Of a DNA stretch of 64,000 nt, positions 34,271 through 46,200 are shown piece after piece; the stretch's first letter is position 1; every line of letters starts with the position of its first letter. The translations under genes and the position numbers were made by a program. The DNA is from Chenopodium formosanum (taxonomy: Eukaryota > Streptophyta > Magnoliopsida > Caryophyllales > Amaranthaceae). The stretch is taken from assembly GCA_024500155.1 (NCBI GenBank), contig CM044871.1, positions 74,508,402-74,572,401 on the forward strand, in the 5' to 3' direction. The notes under the pieces were generated by a model. That model made no database searches and was not told the DNA's origin. It was given only the letters and a program-made list of their open reading frames with translations.

Positions 34271-35628
34271 TTCATAATCATAAATTATAACAATTATAAT
34301 CATATTCTTAAAGCATAATAATAGCAAGATCCTAGGCATGATACTAACAAGATTAATAACAAACCCTAACATGTCACTAAGCAATAAAAATCAAATCTTT
34401 AACCCTAACATGATACTAACAATCATAAATATTAGGAAGAACATAAGAAGCATCGTAGGAATCATATTTAATATTAAAATTACCCTAGACATGATACTAG
34501 GAATATCATAATAACAATATAAACATGATTTCTACATCATAACATCAATTAAAACAATTAAAGTACTTACTTTGATGCCTCGTACCTCTTTCTAATAACA
34601 AAATACACACGTTAGTAACTTTAAGGAAAATAATAAACAAAACAATTAAATTAAATAATTGAAAGAGAGATTTGGGACCAAACCCTCAGAAATTAAACCT
34701 TTCACGTCTAAGGGGAAGGCAACTTCGAATATGGCTAGGTGTTTCTAGATCTTGTGAATGCGGAATTTTGTATTTGAGAAAGCAAAGTTTTAAGAAAGAA
34801 AGAAAGAATGTTTTAAGAGAGATGAATGAAATCAATTGGTGAATGAATGTAGATGATGATAATTGGTGAATGAAAACGGAGTTTTAAATATGATATTTAT
34901 ATAGAAAATCAGCCAAAAAGATAAATTAAACAAAACAGAGTCTGACGCATTAAAAACAGAACTGGCGCCAACCCTGGCTAGCTGGCGCTAAGCACCAACA
35001 CTAGCGTCAGGCGCCAGGCCTGGTTCCAGGTGCCAAGGCCTGGGGTTAGGCGCCAAGCCTGATTCCAACGCATCTTCGAAAATCCGATAAGTTTACCGTA
35101 CTGGAGGATAAAATAATATAATTTCTTCGAAAATGCTATTTGATTTTGATTAAAACTCTGAAAAGTCAACAAAAGTCAATTTATCAATGCTAATTGAATT
35201 AGGAATGAAAAGAACCATCTAGAAGATTCTAGAAGACTAAAACCATTCCTAATTGCATTAGGAATGATAAATCATTTTAGGCCCTCCTCTAGATCATTGG
35301 GCCGTACATAAAGCTCAAACCGGGCCCAGTTTAGTAAATTGGCCATAACTTCCTCAATATTCATCGGAATTGGGCTTATAATATATCGTTGGAAAGGTCT
35401 TGCAAGCCCCATCCAACTACACTACTATTGGACCCATATCATGGACCAACCAAACTGGATTGGTTGTTTTCTTAAAATAAGTTTTCAAAAACAGAGAGAA
35501 GAGAAAAGAAATAAAAACAATCCGCAACACTAGACCTTTCCACACTTTCGCTTCATTCGATTATGATTCGACGTGAAAGGTACTCATCACTGGGTTTAGT
35601 TTTGGGGAGACACAAATGGGTGTCTACA
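33639..35628 (-). mobile_element. Solo LTR of the same Tat family, minus orientation
   Basis: On the minus strand it begins TGTAGACACCCATTTG, as does the host LTR, and ends in CCCTACA. Perfect 5-bp duplication gtatg (33634-33638 and 35629-35633). It carries the family's GCGCC cluster (34960-35075) and a triplet microsatellite (34226-34270). Length 1990 bp. Confidence 0.93.
34226..34270 (+). repeat. (AAT)n microsatellite in minus-strand solo LTR
   Basis: The complement of (ATT)n, at the matching LTR position. Confidence 0.85.
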
Positions 35629-36121
35629 GTATGTCTAAAGGGAATTTGTACTTGTAATCACGCTTAATAAGATAATTAATAATCTTGTTTAGGGTCAATT
35701 TGATTATAATTCAAGTGATCACCAATAATAGATTTGTTTGTGCATTAATATTCAACCAACATAGATTAAACAGGTTTAGAGTTAATCTTATTGATTGCAT
35801 GTTAGTCAGAATGCGCACATGAATACGATCAGAATAAAGTAGAGATCTATTATTAGGGAAGGTTCAATCTCTTTTAGGTTGGATTTGTACCTTCATCCCC
35901 GAACTACCAGTCATGGTTCAAGACCTATTGGAGTTAACGATCTCTTGGATCGTTAAGGGATGTAACCTTCACCTTATGGACGGTTTACAAGTTCCTAAAA
36001 CTTGTTGGCGACTCTTTTGCTCTATCTTCTTTCCCTTTGGACGCCACCGTACTTTAGTGTATGATCACAGTGGGGTTCGATGGGGTTCAAGCTAGGGGTA
36101 ATGCTTGAAATATTCCCTACA

Positions 36122-36660
36122 CTTATGAATCTCCCGGTGGATTTAATGAGTCTCCCTTTGTGGAGGAGATTGCGTGAGTTCAGATTTCCCAAAAAGATGA
36201 ACATACCAGTATTCCCCAAGTTGTACAATGGGACCACTGACCCTCAAGATCATGTAGCTCAGTACAAGCAGAGGATGTGGCAGCTATCAATCCCGTGGGA
36301 GCTTATTGAGCCTACCATGTGCAAGTCCTTTGGCGCTACTCTATCTGGACCTGCACTCCACTGGCTAATCAACCTGAAGCCAGGATCTATCAACAGCTTC
36401 TCTAATTTGGCAAACATGTTCTATCAACAATTTGCAACTAACAGGGAGCTAGAGAGGCAGAGTAGTGACCTACACCGCGTCGTCCAGAAGCAGAATGAGA
36501 CAACTAGAGAATATTGGAGCAGGTTCAACAAAGAAATGGTCAACATCAAGAACTGCGATCATTCAACTGCCATGGAAGCATTCTGCGAAGGCCTCATTTA
36601 TCAATCTAGGTTGTATTAGGAGTTGACCAGATATCCTTGTGCTTCTTTTTAAGAAGTTAG
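36122..36660 (+). pseudogene. gag of outer element, C-terminal part
   Basis: Continuation of the outer gag after the inserted Tat element; the first five bases (cttat) are the duplicated target. It contains the core of the retrotransposon gag family: the block YNGTTDPQDHVAQYKQRM, then a tryptophan-containing GPALHWLINL segment and a FYQQFATNRE segment, followed by a stop at about 36619. Upstream the frame is broken near 36170 (an in-frame TGA after an SPFVEEIA-like block in the alternative frame). The capsid-forming domain is therefore recognisable but not translatable from one frame. Confidence 0.75.
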
Positions 36661-37003
36661 GACCAGAGCAATGGCTGAAGTTCGTGCAGAGGAAGATGAA
36701 TCCATCTAAGTTCTCATTTTGGAGTACCCGCAGGTAGCTGGGGGCAACCTAGGAAGGTCCATACCAGGTTGACAAAGCGCTTACAGGTTAGCTACGCCAG
36801 AAGGCAAGCTAGTACCTGGAAGCTGGAATGTAGCACATCTAAAAGCTTGCCATTTCTAAGAACCTTCTAGGTTGTCTCCAGGTTTCTTCTAAGTTTTCTT
36901 TAAATTATTTCTAAGTTATTTTCAAGTTATCTACGCATTATTTCTAACCTATTTACTACTTCTAAGTTATTCTCAGGTTGCATACATCTTCTTTCTAAGT
37001 TAG

Positions 37004-37075
<72 letters not shown>

Positions 37076-37701
37076 GTTTATTGCTTTAATTCCGTCAAAT
37101 CAGTAATAATATAAGCATTGGAGGGCCATTAGCGAACACCAACGATCATCTCTAACCTACTTGCTTACAGATTCAATTGGACAACCTGAATCCTAGAGAT
37201 ACAATTTGAGTTCTAGGTATAACTATAACCTGCCAAATAAAGCTACGAATGAACCAAGGGCCAATGTGCCAGATATCAATAACTTTCGAAGCTACGAATG
37301 CACTAAGGGTCAATGCACCAGACATCAATGACGTCCAAAGGTACGACGTACTAATGGCCAATGCGCCAGATACCAAAGATATTCAAAGCAAAAGCATAAT
37401 CGCAGAACAATGAAAGTCAAATCAAAGTCTATTTTATTCCAAAGAACCTAGCATTGAATGTTCAAAGTTTAAAGATATACTAACAAATGAAAACCTTTCC
37501 CCATGAGCAAAGTAAAGCATATTTTCAAAAGCTAAGATCAACATTTTAATATTAAGAAATTGTTGTAACTTTTCGAATCTAAAGAATTATCTTGGTAAAA
37601 TTTTATCATTCCGTTACTTATGTCAAAGTTTATCTTTCGAAATCATTAAGCTTGCCTCATAGATGCAACAGGTACATCCAAGAGACAAGCTGGGGGCAAG
37701 C
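36661..37701 (+). other. 3' non-coding part of outer element, with (TA)n microsatellite
   Basis: No pol-like sequence is present between the end of gag and the 3' LTR. A pure (TA)n tract occupies about 37008-37069. Around 37190-37380 the words 'gccaatgtgccagatatcaa' and variants recur about three times as a degenerate direct repeat. The segment ends in the purine tract before 37702. Confidence 0.6.
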
Positions 37702-38572
37702 TGTTGTGCCTAAGTTTTTACTACAGGTTCAGATTTCTGCAGGTTGCTAGATGGCAGGTCACAGGTTGCTAGATTATAGGTTACAGATTGCTACATGATC
37801 AGCTACCTGGTTCCATGTATTAAACGAAATCAAACAAAGATATTTCAAAGGAATATTCTAAGAGAATCCAAGTTTGAACGAAGTCAAACTTGTTATAAGC
37901 TTTCCTACAATCAAGAAGGAGATATTTCCCACCAGGAATAAGTCAATTGGAAATGTTAAATGTATCTGCACCACAAATAAGTCCACATTCGTTGAAGACC
38001 AAATCAAGGAGTCAAACTACTTCTCTTATTTTCATGGAGGACACTCCCACTATTCTCCAACTAACCAGCAGCAAAGAACAAGTCAAAAGGCAAAGGATAA
38101 ACACAAAGAGAACATGGCATGAATCTCGGAGCTGAACCTAACAGCTAACTCCTACTTCAAGGAATCATCAAAGAAGTTGTTACAAGACTTCAAAAGACTC
38201 CCCTATTATAAATAGGATGGAAGACAATGTAAAAACACAAGATACGAGCCCTAGACATCATATTTCATAGGTATTAGCAATTAGTACTAAATTACAGATT
38301 CATTCTTAGTCACAAAACAACCTGTATTGTACCTGTAATTTATTCTCAAACTAGTAGATTGGTGGACTCAACGCCACCCGCAGTTTTTACCCTTATTCCT
38401 GGGGTTTTTTGCGTCATCATCTTGTGTCTCTTCTTCCCTTTCCCCTTTGTTCATCTTTCGTAGGTTATTCACCCCCATTCTTTGAACCTACGCTATCATT
38501 CATATCCTTATTAGTCTAGATGTTGACCTATAGAACCTGGTCGAATCTAGCGAGCAGATTTTGGTCAAAACA
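37702..38572 (+). repeat. 3' LTR of the outer element
   Basis: Starts tgttgtgcctaag and ends gtcaaaaca, directly followed by the target duplication gttat (38573-38577). It is preceded by the purine-rich 'agctgggggcaagc', a polypurine-tract candidate. Confidence 0.93.
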
Positions 38573-38770
38573 GTTATAAATGAGGAAAGATAGGGAGAAG
38601 TAGTGCTCGTGAAAGAGAATTGGGGAAAAGAAGTATTTAATATTATTTACAGTTTTGTTATTAATGAGACATGTGATTAGAGTCATTAGATCATCTTATT
38701 TGAACGTATGAGATTGCTTCTCATCCTTCTCGTTATAAGGTCCTTCTCATTTGACCATATATATACATAC

Positions 38771-39292
38771 CTTGCTAGGTATTCTACGCTGGTAGAACAC
38801 GGATGATTCAATAAGCTCGTCAATGGACTCAGATGATGTGTGGAGGTAAATTGAGTAGAGGCCTTGATGTACCTTAAAGAACAACTCCCATAATGGCTCT
38901 AGTTGCAATGTCTTTGTGGTCAAGAACATAAACGCCACCTTGACTAAAAAAAAAAAAGAACATAAACGCCACCTTAGGTATCCAATATTTTAAGGATAAT
39001 TCAATATGAGGTACCAATGGAGCACGCCACATGAGCTCCTGATCAAACATTGTGTGCTATGATCCCGCCGGAGCTATCCATAGCCTGATAATTTGATGCT
39101 AGAAGCTACAGAGATTTGTATTACGGTGAAGTCTTCCAGAAACGAGGAATTTCCTGATGCGAACATTGACAAAGATCCCAAGGACTATAACAAAGAATGC
39201 AATCGTAAAGTAAAGATTATGGTGGCGGACTGGCGGTAACTTGGATGACTACAAACTGACAACTGCTTTCCTTCTCCATTTTCTTTAGCCAT
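38771..39292 (-). pseudogene. First exon of a BC10/DUF266-type glycosyltransferase, broken
   Basis: On the minus strand, from ATG at 39290-39292, the sequence shows a hydrophobic anchor (FFVIVLGIFVNVRI), the block MWRAPLVPHIELSLKYWIPK, then KVAFMFLTTKTLQLEPLWE, HQGLYSIYLHT and ESSVFYQRRIPSK at a good donor (GTATG at 38766-38770). This is the N-terminal half of the Core-2/I-branching (BC10) glycosyltransferases, type II Golgi proteins. Two in-frame stops in the upper part, frame changes and a 34-bp insertion with target duplication (38922-38975) disable it. The downstream exon is not found on the left side of the retrotransposon nest, so the copy is probably truncated as well. Confidence 0.8.
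38922..38975. repeat. 20-bp target-site duplication around a 14-bp A-tail insertion
   Basis: The 20-bp word starting aagaacataaac occurs at 38922-38941 and again at 38956-38975. Between them is only gacta plus an A-run. This is the footprint of a LINE/SINE-type insertion reduced to its tail. Confidence 0.8.
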
Positions 39293-40235
39293 GAGCCTCT
39301 CACATAAACATCCACCTTTTGCTGCTCCTCCATTCTCTATGAGCTAAGTTAAATTTTCGGGTGGCTTTAGGAGAGAAGAGGGAGGAGAGATTGTTTAGCA
39401 GATCATGTACATTTACGAACTTTTCGGAACAAGGCAGAGTACAGGCTTGAAAAGTGCCAAAGATAAGAGTAGAAAAGTGATTAATGTCACACTTTGAGAC
39501 ACATTAATTGTAAACAATAAACAAAAAATATTGGTAAAGCACAGATGGCCTTTAAAATAGTGTGAATGAACACAAGGAGAGGCAATCTGTAATCAGAGAA
39601 CCTTTGTCGTGTGTAGCTTCTGTATCTGGCAATATAACAGCAATATTCCGCAAATTTATTCTTAAATAAAAAAAATATATAAAAAAAATAAAAAATAAAA
39701 AATAAAAAAAAAACAGAGGGTGAAGTTTTAATAATTCACATCTACTCGCAATATAGAAGAGAAATTAAGAATAAAATTGCTAGAATTACTAGCTAATTAA
39801 AATTTAAAATGACATTAATATACACTTAACATTTGACTTGAATTCTGGACCTGTCTTAAGTGCAAATATGAGTACAAATCTGCCATTGCTAGAACCAGCA
39901 AAATACTATAATCTCCAGAACCACAAGTCCACAACTTAACTTCCTATCTCCAAGATTGGTAACAGTAAAAATTGAAGTGTGTAAAATTAAAAAGAAGGAA
40001 ATATGAAGTATATAATAAGGTGCAACGATACATCATTAAGATTAAACAAACCAACTTGTTCATCAGCCAAATTTACACAAGATGAACCCAATGCAAATGG
40101 CTAGAATAAGATACTTAATAGATAGCACAAGTTCTAGAATCAGATAGATACACGATAACTATGAGGTGTGGCTTGTTTAACCTTATCAGCCTGACAGTTT
40201 ATTTATCAAGTATCCATAGTGATGGCATAATAAAA
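39293..40235. other. Intergenic / 3' flank of the metallo-hydrolase gene
   Basis: A-rich stretch at 39661-39712. No coding signal; the left part is presumably the 5' flank of the broken glycosyltransferase and the right part contains the 3' UTR of the gene ending at 40236. Confidence 0.5.
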
Positions 40236-43200
40236 CTAATGATTTAAAGTAGGCATGGTTCTTACACAATACAATGCAACAAAGCATGCAACAACTGCCG
40301 AAACAATGAGTTTAGGTCGTCTAATCTTCATAACCTTTGATGATATCCAATTGCATGTGTATGCCCAGATCCAGTTGATTGCAAAATGGAATCCAAAAGT
40401 TCGATGAAATTTTGTCAAGGACATGCCCTAGGAGAAACAAGATAACCAATATCAATTCTACAACTACGGACAATCAAAGAAAAGAAAATTATATTTGTAA
40501 GAAAACGAATTTATAGTCTAAAAGGAAACAGAATACAGTTATGCAATTTAGTTGTACACTATATCAGAATCATTAGATTTTAGAGTCATATGATGAAACA
40601 ATGTGATTATTTTCCTCTAATACAGACGTACTATTCAGCAAGTGTAAGAGCATTGCTTCTAACCTAGAGAGGTCAATGGACCTAGAAAATGGCATCCCTT
40701 TATTATAATTTGCTCAACTCGTCACAGAATGCTGAGATACTTTGGTTGAAAGTTTCTACAGAAAAGACCTGCATACCCTCAAAACATATTTTGTTCAAAT
40801 GAGTAAAATCTTCATCAGCCAGATAGACATATATTTTCCTTTTACATCTGGCTAAGTTTCTTATTGATCTGAAGAAAGATGACAATTATAATTGTAAAGT
40901 TTATCATGTTGCAGCCTTTTCCAATAATTGGATGGTGGAGGTGTATGCATGTGCACACTGCACATCTGATGATCATCGAACATAAAACCAAAGAACATGA
41001 AAACTACTAGGTAAAACAAAATAACATATAATCCAATAAACATATTCTCCAATTATCATCTTAGTTGCTCTTATGTTCATTGGAGCTTAAATTCAATGGA
41101 ATTAGTCTTCATGTTCTTTGGTTTTTGGCTTGATGTACAGTGGACGCACAATGAGAACTGTGCATACACCTCCACCATCATATTTTTAAACCTTTTCTGT
41201 TCCTCATATAAAATACTAATAGTGAAACAATAAATTACAACATTTGTATTTTTAATTTAGATTTTTCTTTTATTTTCCAATTTTTTAAAATAATTTCTCT
41301 TTTTTTTTCTTAAATAAAAATAATAATGTTTACATCATAACATGAAAAAAGAAGTATACAAAGTCTACAATTCATGGCATAAATTAATTTCTGTAATTCT
41401 GGGATAAGTACACAAATGAACAGTGGAATGGCATGGACAACAGTAAATAGCACTGTGGACATTACCTCAGGTAATTTGTGCTGTTGAGCTAGATGCTCAA
41501 CGTGGAGCCTCACATTTGATGCAGCAACAAACCACAGGACACGATCAACGTCTTTATATATAATGGAAACTATGCCAAATAAAGTAGTACAGCCATTTTC
41601 TATGGCACTCAAGATTGAAGATTCTCTATCTCTGCGATTCCTGAAATCAGACTATACATTGTGAGAAAATTTATGACTAAACTTTCAGATATTTACCACA
41701 ATATCACACACAACTATGAACAAGCCATGACAAAGAAAATTACATGCACATAAGGCAAATTATACAGAAAATCACACATAGCTACGAACAAGCCATGACA
41801 AAGAAAATTACATGCAGAAATATGCCGCAGCAATACATCATCTAGCAAAAAATATGGTAAATGCTTTATATGTGAAAGAAGAGAATATTAAATGCAGTTC
41901 ATACTTGAGATATCGACAAAGCATGTGTTTTGGCCACAGATTGACTCTCCCATGCATAGGAATCAAAGTGTTCGGAGAAAGCTCCAAGAATTTGTATGTT
42001 GTATTAAAGTATTCCTGCAAGAAAAATAAGCAATGGTGAGGTGATGAGATCAAAATAGTGTACCCTTTCAAGATGAACAATTCATTCCTGCAATGCAATG
42101 CAAGAAAGCATGGAAAAGCAAAAAAAAATAGCTATATATGTAGAGGGACTTCCATAGTTAGTTCCTGCTAGTTGAGATCAACCTGATATTTTTATTCGAA
42201 ATAATCTTTAGTTTTTTCATCCTTGGCAAAATTTAAGGGCTTTCAGTAAAGGACAATAAACATTTGATTCCCTATTTTGCTCAGGATAGATGGTTGTAAC
42301 TTGTGAGAATGTGAGACTATTGAAGGTGCACTGTGCATGACAACCAAGTAAATTCTTATAGAACTCAGGGTGAAAACAGATAATTCTTGTTTGGGTTCCG
42401 AGAATCAATGCAATATTACTTTGTGTCTATTTTCCAAAATGCACATGGTAATAGTTTTGCCGATCAATTTTAAGAAGTATTACGTGATGCAACAAGACAG
42501 TCATAAGTCTAAAGCTTTTGATTGAGGATATGACATCCATATTAAAAATTAAAAAGACACAAATGGAGTGGTGCAGAGAGCATGCCAAAAAGCAGGACAT
42601 GCAATAGATTTTATGCTAATTCTAAAAGATATTCAGTTTGGCACTTTGGCTAGAATTTTTTCAAGTCTAAAGCTTCCTTAAAACCTAGTTCAAACAACCA
42701 CATACCTCCAAACACTCACATTCCCCTATATAACAGAAGCGTTAAGCTTGTTATTGGGGAACATATACTGCCTTACATAAGTAAACGGAATCGGTACAGC
42801 TTTGAGAAAATTCTTATACTTCTTGTCATCTGTACACTTAATATTTCTGAAGTGATTCTGGAAAATATGACATGAAGCTCCGGATGAGATGGTCAACTGA
42901 TCAGGAGTGATGGAAATATGAGTGTCGCGTAAACGAAGTTGTTAGGGCGGGGGGGGGGGGGGGGGGGGGGGAGGGCGGCTAACCAAAACTTTCAAAAGCA
43001 ACCTCTGTAGCATCAACAGTTAAACATCACTCCACATTTAATGAAGGAATGAAAGGATATAAGCAAAGGATGCATCATTAAAAGTCTCAATCCCTTGTTT
43101 AATTAGTGCACACATCTTCTGTGATGTCTTCTGTTGACATCATCTGATACAAAAATGTATTCTCACTCCTCTTCTTCCCTTTCCCATACTTCTTCGTCAT

Positions 43201-46200
43201 TTTGTAGCTAGTCCAATAGCCTCAAAACATAAATCGCTTAAAGCTTCACTAATCTTTGTTACAACTTAATCCTCTTTTTTCTTTTAGACACCTTGGAAAG
43301 AGTAACTGAAATAAAACATTTGTTTTAATGCAAGTATTTAAAATAAAATTAAAATAAACCCACAACAATCATTAGAAGAGATTTTTATGCTGCAGCAAAA
43401 GTGGGCAGAACACTCAGCACAAATAATGAGAACAAAAACAAAAAAGGGTACAATACGTAATTAGCTTACTCCCATATTTCCACCAGAAAAAGCATCCAGA
43501 ACTGCACTACCTTGCCTGCAACATCGATGAAACAAAAAAACTCTTACTACATCAGATGGTTCAAACATAATAACAGAATATAACAAGATGCACCAGCTAT
43601 CATCATGAAAAGTTCAAGAAAAATCTTTCTTTTTTCCAATAAAAATCAAGAAAAGTTTCCACAACTTGATCATTGAATCTACGAATGTTTGTTTTATATA
43701 GAGTGCTAGAAAGTATATGTACGACATGCATTTGAATATGAGGTAATTTTTCCTTGCTAGTCTGAGCTATACGCTGGAGGATTTTCCAGAAGCAAATGCT
43801 CTAACTCACATAAACATGTAACAGAAACATATTTTTCAGTCGAACAAATTTAAAACAAAGATCTTGTGAATATAGTCTCTTTAAATTCCAAGGAAAACAC
43901 TGCACAAGTGACTACCAAGGACCGAAAATATGATATTTTACACATAAATTTTTCAAAATTAAATACCAAAGATTTCACAAAGAATATATTTAGTTCAGTT
44001 TATTACCTATATGTAAGGGATCTAGAGCAATATTTCTAAAAGTATCTACTTTGAGAGGACCTTACCCAACACAATGATCACCAACAATCAGTGAATGAGT
44101 ATTGATATGGAGCAATGCCATATGACCATCTGTGTGGCCCTGTTATTGGAAGAATTATCAATATCAAACTTGAAAATTACCCAGAAAAAGAACTAAAGCA
44201 CTAACTACAAAGAATACAGATAGCATATTGAATTGTATCTAATAAATCATGAGCACTAATTTATTTATATTATCGTGCACCTATGGGTAAATCCAATTGT
44301 TCGACATAAATTTCTCATTCCATATGTCTCATTGAGTAGAAGAGAGTCAGGGGCCTATAGTTTGTTTGAATAATGAAGCTTTGAACCCATAACAAAGTCC
44401 AATGACTTCAATCTTTGCATTTTATATTATCAATGACAATCATGAAGAAGATTAGTCATGCCAACAATTCACTACAAATTACCAGTAGTTAAAACAAATT
44501 AGTCATAAGTTAGCAAAAGGACTAATTACAATATTTACCTCAAAAATTAGCAAACAAGATAAGTTCAATCAACCTTTCTGAGCCTATTACTTCTTACTAA
44601 AAGTGAAAATGGGCTGGGCAAGGCCAATTTTGAGCCAGTACAGGCACCAAATTGAAGTGTTGGAGATGGTCAGTCTGGCCTTGAATAGACTGGCCCCAGG
44701 TCATGCTGTGCTATAGGCAGCTTCAGCAGGGCATGAACCAGAATCTGAAGGATACAAGACCTAAACATGTCGGCATTCTCTCCTTGTTTGAGCCAACTTT
44801 TCCAACTTTTTCGACAAAATCATAAAATTTACATCATTAAAATACAGTTCAAGTTTTTGGGTTTCCTCAGGGCCAGTTTTGTGTCAGGATACTCCGAACA
44901 AAAATTTGGATCTAAAACCCTAAACCACCTAGACCATGACTCACTTTGTCTGAACAGTACAAGACTTAAGCATGACAGTCTGGAGCCCATATTTTTCAAG
45001 CTTTTCCAACAGGGATTTTCAATTTACATCAAAAAATTACAGTGCACATGACTGGGTTCTACCCGGGCCAGTTTTGAGTCAGGATGCAACAGGGAAAATA
45101 AAGAAGAATATTTGGAACTAAAATCCAATATTACCCAGTCCATGACCCACCTGATCCAGCATGGTGGGTTTTACAGGTGGATTTGGATAATAGATGCTCC
45201 CCCAAAGATTATAAAATGACAGGTAAATGTTTCCTGTTAAAAGCATGCAACGATAACTTCCTCATAAATGAAAAATTACATTAAAGTAAGGTGTTCGTAA
45301 ATGCTTAAGAATTTTTGTAGGTTATTTATTATATGTAAAATGTGAAGGATAAGATTCAGAAGACCAAGGAGTACAATAATGTCCAAGATGCATGCCACAC
45401 AGGTTACTAAAAGTATACCAAATATAATCCTTAGTAGTAGAGAGGACCAAGGAGTGTCCATGAATTTCTTGTTCAATGACATTCAGGTTCAATAACATAA
45501 GGAGGTGTTAGTTATCCAATACAATACCGGGGCAAAAATGACTTGAAGTCGCTGGCCCCCAATATTTATTTCTTCCCCACCTGCAACTGATGTATACCCA
45601 AGAGACCAGTCATCTGCAGTCAAACAAAGTTGTTATAAACTTATAACTCTTAACATTTGCAAATGAAAGTAGTTACATTTGCATAGACCCTAAAAATAGA
45701 AGCACCTCTATAAAACAATATATTACTAATTTTCCAATATCTCTACACATGTGTTTTATTCACTTCAATCATAGATTTAACTTAAATTTGGAATGCATGA
45801 TCCATAAATAACTAGCAAATAAATTCAGTCATTGCTACAAATATTCTAAATTTTATATGGGCTTGATCTTGAATCTAGAAAACAACACTATTAACATGTA
45901 GAGCTGTAGGGGTGCAAAAACCTGCAAAAAATGTACCAACCCAAAACCCAAAAGGTGAGAGCCCGAGTAATAGTCAGCCTACAACTTATAATAAAGCTAA
46001 GGTAATGTTAGCACAGGAATTGAAAGGTCTTGCGCTCCATGAAGCTTTATATAGTTACAGTCAGTCTGCTATGCAGATTCAGAATCTGTATAAAACTCTT
46101 TCTTCTAATACATGTTACTTCCTCCGTTCTTTTATTACTTGACCCGCTTTGACTTTTACACTATTCACCACTCCTCCTTTGACCGATTTTTGTGAATTAA

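Larger units (their letters stand above)
5894..36121 (+). mobile_element. Ty3/gypsy retrotransposon, Tat/Ogre type, with five nested guests
   Basis: The LTRs start tgtagacaccca and end tattccctaca; the flanking duplication is cttat (5889-5893 and 36122-36126). The internal order is gag, protease, RT, RNase H, a second (archaeal-type) RNase H, integrase, then two genes on the opposite strand. Dual RNase H and the aspartic protease motif with DNGS are features of the Tat clade. Without guests it is about 19.1 kb, which is in the Ogre size range. Guests: hAT 14361-15310; CACTA 16661-21193; CACTA 26843-28408; solo LTRs 31277-33318 and 33639-35628. Many stops and frameshifts show it is dead. Confidence 0.95.
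30150..36121 (+). repeat. 3' LTR of the Tat element, interrupted by two solo LTRs
   Basis: Colinear with the 5' LTR when 31277-33318 and 33639-35628 and their 5-bp duplications are removed (about 1930 bp remain, against 1916 bp). Preceded by the polypurine tract 'aaagtgggggcttc' (30136-30149). Contains its own TATA box near 30863 and GCGCC cluster at about 30722-30810. Confidence 0.95.
4566..38572 (+). mobile_element. Outer LTR retrotransposon, non-autonomous, gag-only
   Basis: Two LTRs of identical length (871 bp; 4566-5436 and 37702-38572) are flanked by the 5-bp duplication gttat (4561-4565 and 38573-38577). A primer-binding-site-like sequence follows the 5' LTR and a purine tract precedes the 3' LTR. 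Removing the nested Tat element (5894-36121) and one cttat leaves about 3.8 kb. That contains a gag-like reading frame but no protease, RT, RNase H or integrase, so the element must have depended on enzymes supplied in trans. The 5' LTR begins TA instead of TG, while the 3' copy begins TG, consistent with a point mutation. In the first ~175 aligned bases I count about six differences between the LTRs. Confidence 0.93.
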
